Made by a program: the position numbers and the translations under genes. From NCBI GenBank assembly GCA_011523485.1, contig WTGR01000936.1:1-5754 (forward strand): a stretch of DNA of 5,754 nt. Direction: 5' to 3'. Positions 1 through 5,404 of the stretch are shown here, piece by piece. Numbering within the stretch: the stretch's first letter is position 1; every line of letters begins with the position of its first letter. Source of the stretch: Acidobacteriota bacterium (lineage in GTDB: Bacteria > Acidobacteriota > Vicinamibacteria > Vicinamibacterales > UBA8438). The notes under the pieces are model-generated. The model was not told the DNA's origin. It did no database searches and saw nothing but the letters and a program-made list of their open reading frames with translations.

Positions 1-624
1 CTGATCGCCTTCGACTTCGTCATGGCGCTCGACCCGCACTGGTTCTCGACGCTGCTGGGCGGCTACTACTTCATAGGCAACCTGCTGATCGGCCTGGCGT
101 TCCTGGCCGGCGTCACGGCCGTGGGACGCCGGCGGCTCGGTATCGCCGGCTACGTCGGGCGCCACCAGTTGCACGACCTCGGCAAGCTGCTCTTCGGGTT
201 CTGCATCCTGTGGGCCTACCTGTTCTGGTCGCAGTACCTGGTGATCTGGTACGGCGATCTCGCCGAAGAGACCGAGTTCCTCTACCACCGGATGCACGGC
301 GCCTGGGAGCCGGTGGCGCTGGCCGTGTTCGCGATGGCGTTCGCCGTTCCGTTCGTCGTGCTGCTGAGCCGCGCGGTCAAGACCTGGGCGCCCGGGCTGA
401 CGCTGGTGGCGGCCGTCGCCTTCACCGGCATGTGGCTCGAGCGCTTCATTCTGGTCGCCCCGTCGCTGTGGCACGGCGAGGGCGTGCCGCTGGGCCTGCT
501 GGAGCTACTGGTCACGGCCGGGGTGCTCAGCCTGTTCGTGGTCGCCTACACGACCTTCCTCGACCTCTTCCCCACCCTGCCGGTGTCCGATCCGCGGCTC
601 GCCCCGGCCGCGACCGAGCACTGA
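1..624 (+). CDS. actF: Alternative complex III quinone-binding subunit ActF (NrfD-like), C-terminal half
   Basis: This is an integral membrane subunit of alternative complex III, which oxidises quinol and passes electrons to cytochrome c or a terminal oxidase. The frame is open from base 1, so the start lies outside the window; 207 codons are visible, about half the usual ActF length. The ActF/NrfD family signature is clear: LDPHWFSTL near the beginning, then FWSQYLVIWYGDL and the MWLERF segment. About five hydrophobic helices can be seen, roughly at LLGGYYFIGNLLIGLAFLA, LLFGFCILWAYLFW, VALAVFAMAFAVPFVVLL, LTLVAAVAFTGMWLERF and LLELLVTAGVLSLFVVAY. The protein ends in a short polar tail with a TGA stop. 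ActF normally sits late in an act operon that continues into oxidase genes. Here it is followed by an unrelated toxin-antitoxin-like operon, so it may be the last gene of its unit. Recognition is from family motifs, not a search. Confidence 0.9.
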   Translation: MIAFDFVMALDPHWFSTLLGGYYFIGNLLIGLAFLAGVTAVGRRRLGIAGYVGRHQLHDLGKLLFGFCILWAYLFWSQYLVIWYGDLAEETEFLYHRMHGAWEPVALAVFAMAFAVPFVVLLSRAVKTWAPGLTLVAAVAFTGMWLERFILVAPSLWHGEGVPLGLLELLVTAGVLSLFVVAYTTFLDLFPTLPVSDPRLAPAATEH

Positions 625-722
625 CGGATCTGCATTCGCTCCGATCAATCACCCCTGTTCTCTTGCACTGCTCCGTCGGCGGCCCAACGAGCCGCCCGCC
701 TGAAAGTGCTGAGCCCGCTGCA

Positions 723-740
723 CTCGGCACCCTCGGCACC
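723..740. repeat. 9-base perfect tandem repeat, two copies
   Basis: CTCGGCACC occurs twice back to back in the gap after actF. The rest of 625-887 holds a 6-base GC stem (GGCGGC 678-683 with GCCGCC 691-696, 7-base loop) that has no T tract, and no gene that I recognise. The repeat's role is unknown and it may be chance in GC-rich DNA. Confidence 0.5.
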
Positions 741-847
741 AACGGCTCCTCCCTGTGCGCATCGCCGCGATGTGCCAGCCGTATCGGGACACGGTCGGCA
801 ACTCGCGGCGCGCCTTCTTCCTCGAGTTCGCCGACGACGGCCGGCAG

Positions 848-875
848 TCGACCGCCCCGCCTGCCCCAGTATGGT
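848..875 (+). promoter_or_regulatory. Possible sigma-70-type promoter for the repeat-protein/PIN operon
   Basis: TCGACC (848-853) and TATGGT (870-875) are separated by 16 bases and resemble -35 and -10 boxes. Transcription would begin near 882, only about six bases before the ATG at 888. That fits the absence of a Shine-Dalgarno sequence there and suggests a nearly leaderless message. The AACGTT palindrome at 877-882 overlaps the predicted start point and could be part of an operator, but that is speculation. The call rests on box similarity and position alone. Confidence 0.3.
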
Positions 876-887
876 AACGTTCCCGGT

Positions 888-2774
888 ATGGCAGGAAAGA
901 GCGCAGCAACGTCGTCGCCCGCGACACATGCAGGACCGACGGACTACCTGCATGACTGCCTTGCCCTGCATGGCCAACTGACGGAAATCCGCGATGGCCG
1001 CGGGCAGAATCTCTTCCGTATCGAAGACGAAACAGACAATGTTCAATTGGGCTGCCGGCTCACGTACGATGATATCGAGAGCATCCGGAACAGCGGAATC
1101 TGGAACGCGGACGCGTTCGGCTACTGGCCTTCTCGATCGGAAGTCGAGTCAATTCTGGAATCGACGGAGTGGGATTTCCGGACCCTTCCTGACAAAGAGG
1201 AACAAGCCATAGACGACCTGCTGGGCACGTTCCGCCAGATCGAGCTGGTGTCGGTAATCCTGAGATTCGTTGTGCCGAAGCACTACGGAATCCTGAGTCC
1301 GCCGGTGGAGAAGGTACTTGGAATCGGCCCGTTCCGAAGACACTCGGAACGATACCTGGCCTACTTGAACAGCCTTCGAGAGATCAGAGACGACAAACGA
1401 CGCTTCACCCGCAGATGGAGCGCGGCCGAAGTCGACATGGCTCTCTGGGTACTTCAAGTCGGAATACTGGACGATGACCTGCTGAAACGGGACCTGTCGG
1501 ACGAAGAATACGAGTCGCTGAGGAGTGGATTCAGGAACGACTCGAAACTGCGTGAAATCCGAGTCGGAAACCTGACCCGGCAGCTTTTTGGGGAAATGTC
1601 ACGAGTAGAACTCTCGGAAGCCCTGTTGGCGACCGACGTGAATCTGGCAGGCCAGCTCGCGGGCATCCAGTTCGAGCAAGACGTGAAGAAGCTGACCGGT
1701 GCGAAGCCGGATGACAAGCTGGCTGATCTTGTGGCGGATCTTCTTGGTAATCCCGAAGTTCTGCGTTCGATTGGTCAGATTCCCGGCCTCCGAGGTGATT
1801 TCTGGTGGAAGGCGGTCAGAACGCGGAACACGGCAGTACATTTGAATCCGCGGCCGAGGAGAAACGACGTCATGAAGCTGGTGTCGGTAATCCTGAGATT
1901 CGTTGTGCCGAAGCACTACGGAATCCTGAGTCCGCCGGTGGAGAAGGTACTTGGAATCGGCCCGTTCCGAAGACACTCGGAACGATACCTGGCCTACTTG
2001 AACAGCCTTCGAGAGATCAGAGACGACAAACGACGCTTCACCCGCAGATGGAGCGCGGCCGAAGTCGACATGGCTCTCTGGGTACTTCAAGTCGGAATAC
2101 TGGACGATGACCTGCTGAAACGGGACCTGTCGGACGAAGAATACGAGTCGCTGAGGAGTGGATTCAGGAACGACTCGAAACTGCGTGAAATCCGAGTCGG
2201 AAACCTGACCCGGCAGCTTTTTGGGGAAATGTCACGAGTAGAACTCTCGGAAGCCCTGTTGGCGACCGACGTGAATCTGGCAGGCCAGCTCGCGGGCATC
2301 CAGTTCGAGCAAGACGTGAAGAAGCTGACCGGTGCGAAGCCGGATGACAAGCTGGCTGATCTTGTGGCGGATCTTCTTGGTAATCCCGAAGTTCTGCGTT
2401 CGATTGGTCAGATTCCCGGCCTCCGAGGTGATTTCTGGTGGAAGGCGGTCAGAACGCGGAACACGGCAGTACATTTGAATCCGCGGCCGAGGAGAAACGA
2501 CGTCATGAAGCTGATCGAAGGCATGAAGGCGCTGCGGCGGGTGGTCGAGGGCGACGAAATCGAGGAGCTCCCGGCCGCCCCGACTGACTTCTGGGAATCG
2601 CGTTCGATAGATGAACTCGCGGAAGAGCAGGGTATCGATGCTCCGCAGCAGTTCGATGGCATGATTGGCGCCGCTGCGGACCTGTGGGACGACGACGAGG
2701 ACGTCGAGCGCTTCGTGAACGGTATCCGCGAGCACCGGCACGGGACACGGAAACATGCCGAGGCGGACGGATGA
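888..2774 (+). CDS. Large protein with two identical 211-aa HEPN-like repeats and an antitoxin-like C-terminal tail
   Basis: I do not recognise this 628-residue protein as a named family. Residues 1-120 are unique. Residues 121-331 and 332-542 are identical copies, and residues 543-628 form the tail. Each copy begins with a helical segment (VILRFVVPKHYGILSPPVEK) reminiscent of the 'LxF..P..fpI.d..V' pattern of poorly characterised helical domains. Each ends in a HEPN-like region with R-N-T-A-V-H, matching the R-x4-6-H motif of HEPN ribonucleases (R313/H318 and R524/H529). In copy 1 the last HEPN helix is cut off after DVMKL; in copy 2 it continues as IEGMKALRRVVEG. The tail (about 566-618: TDFWESRSIDELAEEQG, then DLWDDDEDVERF) resembles the short antitoxins that precede PIN toxins. 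The stop overlaps the PIN start by ATGA. ATG 888 was chosen because upstream sequence in this frame does not look coding; no clear ribosome site precedes it. Without the duplication the protein would be 417 residues. Role as HEPN toxin, antitoxin or both is inferred. Confidence 0.75.
   Translation: MAGKSAATSSPATHAGPTDYLHDCLALHGQLTEIRDGRGQNLFRIEDETDNVQLGCRLTYDDIESIRNSGIWNADAFGYWPSRSEVESILESTEWDFRTLPDKEEQAIDDLLGTFRQIELVSVILRFVVPKHYGILSPPVEKVLGIGPFRRHSERYLAYLNSLREIRDDKRRFTRRWSAAEVDMALWVLQVGILDDDLLKRDLSDEEYESLRSGFRNDSKLREIRVGNLTRQLFGEMSRVELSEALLATDVNLAGQLAGIQFEQDVKKLTGAKPDDKLADLVADLLGNPEVLRSIGQIPGLRGDFWWKAVRTRNTAVHLNPRPRRNDVMKLVSVILRFVVPKHYGILSPPVEKVLGIGPFRRHSERYLAYLNSLREIRDDKRRFTRRWSAAEVDMALWVLQVGILDDDLLKRDLSDEEYESLRSGFRNDSKLREIRVGNLTRQLFGEMSRVELSEALLATDVNLAGQLAGIQFEQDVKKLTGAKPDDKLADLVADLLGNPEVLRSIGQIPGLRGDFWWKAVRTRNTAVHLNPRPRRNDVMKLIEGMKALRRVVEGDEIEELPAAPTDFWESRSIDELAEEQGIDAPQQFDGMIGAAADLWDDDEDVERFVNGIREHRHGTRKHAEADG
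1243..2513 (+). repeat. Exact 633-base in-frame tandem duplication (two copies) with 5-base AGCTG junctions
   Basis: Bases 1243-1880 recur at 1876-2513, a period of 633 (211 codons). Comparing the copies row by row I found no mismatch. The shared pentamer AGCTG stands at the left edge (1243-1247), the junction (1876-1880) and the right edge (2509-2513). This is the pattern expected of a duplication arising between short matching sequences. The Leu codon CTG at each edge keeps the frame, so both copies are read through. Perfect identity means a very recent event, strong homogenisation, or an assembly error. Confidence 0.97.
2760..2763 (+). promoter_or_regulatory. Ribosome binding site of the PIN gene
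   Basis: GAGG lies seven bases before ATG 2771, inside the end of the upstream gene. It supports 2771 as the start over the in-frame ATG at 2684, because the residues between them do not look like a PIN N-terminus. With the ATGA overlap it indicates translational coupling. Confidence 0.6.
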
Positions 2775-3160
2775 GCACCGTCGTTCTCGATACAAATGTC
2801 GTTTCCTTCCTGATGAAGGGACACCGGTTGGCCGATGGCTATCGGCCGTACATCGAGGGACGCAGGCTGGCTATCTCCTTCATGACGGTTGGCGAGCTGT
2901 ACGAGGGCGCCTGTCGCGCCGGGTGGGGACGAAACAAACTCACACGACTGAAGGAGAGCGTAAGGACCTACCTGGTGATCCCGTTCAGCATGGAGGTCTG
3001 CCGGCAGTGGGGAACAATCCGCTGCGCACGTCGCCGGCAGCCTATCGCCGTGGACGACGCCTGGATCGCGGCCATCGCAAAGGCGCACGGCTTGCCGCTG
3101 ATCACCCATAATCCAACGGACTTTCGCGACATCGACGGAATCAGAATCCTCTCCGCGTAA
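2771..3160 (+). CDS. VapC-like PIN-domain ribonuclease toxin
   Basis: This 129-residue protein is a complete single-domain PIN protein, the usual size for type II VapC toxins, which cut RNA using Mg2+ held by acidic residues. It opens with STVVLDTNVVS, placing the first aspartate at D7. E42 lies in SFMTVGELYEGA, D96 in VDDAWIAAIAKAHG, and the last acidic position is D117 in ITHNPTDF. The domain therefore looks intact and probably active. Its start overlaps the stop of the upstream gene by four bases (ATGA), the arrangement normally seen between antitoxin and toxin, so the upstream protein's tail is the expected neutraliser. The operon is probably autoregulated like other vapBC pairs, but the promoter evidence is weak. 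The substrate cannot be read from the sequence. PIN assignment is from motifs and length. Confidence 0.9.
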   Translation: MSTVVLDTNVVSFLMKGHRLADGYRPYIEGRRLAISFMTVGELYEGACRAGWGRNKLTRLKESVRTYLVIPFSMEVCRQWGTIRCARRRQPIAVDDAWIAAIAKAHGLPLITHNPTDFRDIDGIRILSA

Positions 3161-3278
3161 TGCCATTCGCCCTGCTCGAGTCTCGTCTGCTGTGGGGATT
3201 GCGACGGCCCCGGTAGAGACTGTGCGGCGCCCCGATGTCCCGAGCAGGCGTGCGGATTGGAATGCGGGAGGCCGAGTT

Positions 3279-3533
3279 TCACCCCGCCAGGTGGGGCCGC
3301 AGGATGCGCGTCCACAGCGCGTAGCCGGCCGCCGACAGGTGCAATCCGTCGTCGACGAGGAGATCAGGCCGTCGGCGCCGATCATGGGCGCGTGTGGACG
3401 TCCACGCAGGTCAGGCGCGAGTCGTCGGAGTCGGGCCCGTGGGGACTACTTCGCCGCCGCAGCCGGCGCCGACCAGCGCCAGGACAAGGAACATCCACGC
3501 TGCGACACGGGTTCCCCGTCGTACGTTACGCAC
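3279..3533 (-). pseudogene. Remnant of an SGNH/GDSL-type esterase lipoprotein
   Basis: Both ends of a secreted SGNH hydrolase are visible but the middle is gone. From GTG 3533 the frame reads a lipoprotein signal (RRGTRVAAWMFLVLALVGAGC, with lipobox LVGAGC, then GGEVVPTGPTPTTRA) and stops at TGA 3413-3411. In a second frame follows RLTCVDVHT. A third gives PMIGADG. A fourth segment, PDLLVDDGLHLSAAGYALW and on to HLAG, ends at TGA 3281-3279. VDDGLHLSAAGY is the conserved D-x-x-H block of these enzymes. The GDS nucleophile block and most of the core, probably well over 100 codons, are missing. A large deletion plus at least two small frame changes make function very unlikely. The gene lies just downstream of the nucleotidyltransferase, on the same strand. 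Identification rests on the order of familiar family segments. Confidence 0.72.
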
Positions 3534-4050
3534 CCTCTCGTGCGCTCGTGCTCCCGCGGTCAATTCCCGGACCCGTCGTCGCGCTCTTCAAGAAGCGCTT
3601 CAAGCTCCGCGAGCGCCTCGATATCCCTTGGACGCCCCGCCCCCGCTTCACGCGGATCAGTCCCGGCAGGTCCAGACACCTGCACCGGCACCGGAACATC
3701 TCGATGTCCACGCTGTGGGGCACGAGAGCCTGGTAGTCGCCGCCGCCGGTGATTTCGCCCAGCAGGTCGATGTCGCCGAGGGTCGTCGTCAACGTGAAGT
3801 TGAGTCCCCGCTCGATCATGGTCTCACTCCACTCGAACGGCAGGCCGGGTGGCACCCCCCGCAGGTAGGGGGAGTGGGGTCTCAACGCGGCGACGAGACG
3901 CCGGACGTTGGCGCGGTTTCGCGCGTAGACGAAGTCGACATCCTGCGTGAGGCGGGCCGACCCGTGAATCGTTGCGGCCAGACCGCCGACAATCACGCAC
4001 TCGATTTCCGACTCACTGAAGAGGCGGACAATCTTCTCGAAGTCGGTCAC
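3526..4050 (-). CDS. MNT-like nucleotidyltransferase, C-terminus frameshifted
   Basis: This is a small nucleotidyltransferase-fold protein of the kind found in toxin-antitoxin-like pairs. GG at 22-23 (VIVGGLAATIHGSARLT), D37 and D39 (QDVDF) and D95 (GDIDLLG) form the usual catalytic pattern, and PYLRGVPPGLPF follows. GTG 4050 is the start because it overlaps the upstream stop as GTGA, a normal coupled arrangement. The family normally ends in a VKR-AGRP-D helix. Here the frame after LIRVKR turns into an arginine/serine-rich tail of 38 residues ending at 3526. One extra base in the G-run (C5 on the plus strand, 3640-3644) would restore AGRPRDIEALAELEALLEER and a stop at 3560, giving 163 residues. 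So it is either frameshifted or misread by one base. If the long version is real it overlaps the start of the esterase remnant. Whether it modifies RNA, protein or a partner is unknown. Confidence 0.82.
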   Translation of the reverse strand: MTDFEKIVRLFSESEIECVIVGGLAATIHGSARLTQDVDFVYARNRANVRRLVAALRPHSPYLRGVPPGLPFEWSETMIERGLNFTLTTTLGDIDLLGEITGGGDYQALVPHSVDIEMFRCRCRCLDLPGLIRVKRGRGVQGISRRSRSLKRFLKSATTGPGIDRGSTSAREGA

Positions 4051-4307
4051 GAATCACGCTCGCGAACACGTCCCGCGCGACGCGCTTCCACCGCGAGCCG
4101 CTGCAGCGCCATCAGGTTCGCAACCCGTTCCGTCACGGACCGCCGGAGGTTCTGCCGCAGCAGGGTCCGGTCGATGTCGCGCTTGTAGGCCTCGATGACC
4201 GGGTCCGGTTCGAACTCCGCGGCTCGCGACGGCGGCGCGGCGCCCGGCGCGGGCGCCTTCTCGGCAGCCGTGCGTCCCTCGACGGTCCGCGGCGGACTGC
4301 GCTTCAC
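4047..4307 (-). CDS. Small helical partner of the nucleotidyltransferase
   Basis: This is an 86-residue charged, helical protein with no catalytic motif that I recognise. Its conserved-looking core is DPVIEAYKRDIDRTLLRQNL followed by RRSVTERVANLMALQRLAVE, a pattern I associate with short proteins encoded directly upstream of this nucleotidyltransferase type. The stop overlaps the next start by four bases, so the two are translated together and probably interact. The start is uncertain. GTG 4307 is preferred because GGAGG lies about 12 bases upstream and it avoids overlap with the hydrolase gene; the frame itself is open back to 4388. The first 35 or so residues are rich in Pro, Arg and Ala and may be an extension or untranslated. 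It may be an antitoxin-like or substrate partner, which is an inference. Confidence 0.65.
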   Translation of the reverse strand: MKRSPPRTVEGRTAAEKAPAPGAAPPSRAAEFEPDPVIEAYKRDIDRTLLRQNLRRSVTERVANLMALQRLAVEARRAGRVRERDS

Positions 4308-4354
4308 GAAGCCGTCCGCCCTCCGCCGCGGCAATTCTTCACGGCGTCTCCATC

Positions 4355-5254
4355 CTAGCGGGGCTCCGGCAGGTAGCGGTCGAACCACGCGATCATGGCG
4401 CCGATGTAGTCCGGCGGGTTCACCGCGCCCGGAAAGGTCGGGCCGTGCCCGGCGCCGGGGACGCGCAGCAGCTCGACCGGCACGCCGGCCTCCTCCAGGG
4501 CCGCCTGCATGACCTCCGCATTCTCGTACGACACCACGTCGTCCGCGTCGCCGTGGATGAGCAGCATCGGTGGATCGCCGGGCGTCACATGGGTGACGGG
4601 CGATGCCGCGACGAAGCGCCGGTGCTCGACCGAGTCCGTGCGCGCGGAGCGCCGGAAGCCGAACAGCGGGTGAACCCTCCCCGGCGCAGCGAGGGTGAGA
4701 TCCGTCGGCGCGGCGCGGGCGACGACGACCTGCACCTTCGCGCTCTCCCGGTTCACCGGGCTCGCGTCGCCGGCGGACCCCTTGTCGTCGAGGACGCCGA
4801 GCAGGCTGGCGAGATGGCCGCCGGAAGATCCGCCCATCGCCCCGATGCGGTCGGGATCGATCCCGAATCCATCCGCGTGGTGGCGCACGAAACGCACCGC
4901 GCGCTGCGCGTCCTCGAGATGCGCGGGATGCCGGAAGCGGGGCGACGCGCGGTGGTTGATTCCGAACACCGTGTAGCCGGCCGCGGCCAGGGGCACGGCG
5001 TAGATGTCCTCCTGCCCGCTCTCCTTCAACGGCGTGGCGTCGAGGCCGAGCTCCCGTGTCCAGCCGCTGCCCGAGATGAACACGATGCCATAACCGTTGG
5101 GGTTCTCCGGGTAGTACACGTCCATCAGCAGCGCGAGCCCGGAGTACATGCCGAAGACGACGTTGTGCTCCACGCGTCCCTCCGCCCCGGCCGTGCCCAC
5201 CGCGCTGCCGGCCAGGAACGCCGCCAGAGCCACGACGAGAATCCGTTGTCTCAT
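4355..5254 (-). CDS. Secreted alpha/beta-hydrolase (esterase/lipase family)
   Basis: This 299-residue protein has an N-terminal signal peptide (MRQRILVVALAAFLAGSAVG, then TAGA, with cleavage probably after that alanine), so it is exported to the periplasm or beyond. The catalytic triad of the fold is visible: nucleophile S144 in GAMGGSSGGHLASLLG, acid D238 in LIHGDADDVV and H270 in VPGAGHGP. HLEDAQRAVRFVRHHADGFGIDPDRI is the usual helix and strand before the nucleophile elbow. The oxyanion region reads ISGSGW (S61-W65) instead of the more common HGGxW. It probably hydrolyses an ester of a small molecule or polysaccharide; the substrate cannot be read from the sequence. ATG 5254 is chosen because the signal peptide starts there and AGGAG lies 11 bases upstream; the longer frame to 5311 would bury the signal. 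It follows a PQQ dehydrogenase gene by 150 bases and precedes the nucleotidyltransferase pair by 47. Confidence 0.88.
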   Translation of the reverse strand: MRQRILVVALAAFLAGSAVGTAGAEGRVEHNVVFGMYSGLALLMDVYYPENPNGYGIVFISGSGWTRELGLDATPLKESGQEDIYAVPLAAAGYTVFGINHRASPRFRHPAHLEDAQRAVRFVRHHADGFGIDPDRIGAMGGSSGGHLASLLGVLDDKGSAGDASPVNRESAKVQVVVARAAPTDLTLAAPGRVHPLFGFRRSARTDSVEHRRFVAASPVTHVTPGDPPMLLIHGDADDVVSYENAEVMQAALEEAGVPVELLRVPGAGHGPTFPGAVNPPDYIGAMIAWFDRYLPEPR

Positions 5255-5265
5255 TCTCCCTGCTT

Positions 5266-5270
5266 CTCCT
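5266..5270 (-). promoter_or_regulatory. Ribosome binding site of the hydrolase gene
   Basis: AGGAG on the minus strand sits 11 bases before ATG 5254 and supports that start over the upstream in-frame ATG at 5311. A second purine-rich GGGAG (5256-5260) is too close to the start to be the main site. Confidence 0.5.
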
Positions 5271-5286
5271 TCCGTGCCTTCCGTGC
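5269..5286. repeat. 9-base perfect tandem repeat in the hydrolase leader
   Basis: CTTCCGTGC occurs twice in tandem (GCACGGAAG on the minus strand), and the downstream copy runs into the AGGAG ribosome site. It may be a slippage product. The remainder of the 5255-5404 gap holds only a weak 7-base inverted repeat (TCTGCGC 5313-5319 with GCGCAGA 5339-5345) and no gene. Confidence 0.5.
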
Positions 5287-5404
5287 CTCCCGCCTGCGCG
5301 AGTTCAGGCACATCTGCGCCGGCGCCGTTTTCCCGAGAGCGCAGACGCCCGCGAGTCCGCTGCCGCCACGGGCCCGGCCGGCCTTGTCGGACGCAGCCAA
5401 CCGG

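Noticed and set aside
678..696. GC hairpin after actF as an intrinsic terminator
   Set aside because: The stem is only six bases with a seven-base loop, and no T tract follows.
755..877. 40-residue frame from GTG 755 containing MCQPYRDTVGNSRRAFFLEF
   Set aside because: It looks slightly protein-like and could be a gene remnant, but there is no ribosome site and no family I recognise, and it overlaps the candidate promoter. Not enough to annotate.
210..887. Upstream extension of the repeat-protein frame into actF
   Set aside because: It is rich in Arg, Gly and Pro, as expected for an off-frame reading of a GC-rich gene. ATG 888 is the first start after which the protein looks real.
1599..2795. 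Long minus-strand frames opposite the repeat gene
   Set aside because: They repeat identically because the duplication is exact, and they resemble no protein family. The plus-strand frame carries the motifs.
3171..3248. 8-base inverted repeat CCTGCTCG / CGAGCAGG between the convergent genes
   Set aside because: The arms are 62 bases apart with no T tract. This is plausible by chance in GC-rich DNA and does not make a convincing terminator.
3394..4188. 264-residue plus-strand frame opposite the nucleotidyltransferase
   Set aside because: It is an antisense reading of GC-rich coding DNA; the minus strand shows clear family motifs.
5313..5345. 7-base inverted repeat between the PQQ dehydrogenase and hydrolase genes
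   Set aside because: It has a 19-base loop and no T tract, so it is not supported as a terminator or regulatory hairpin.
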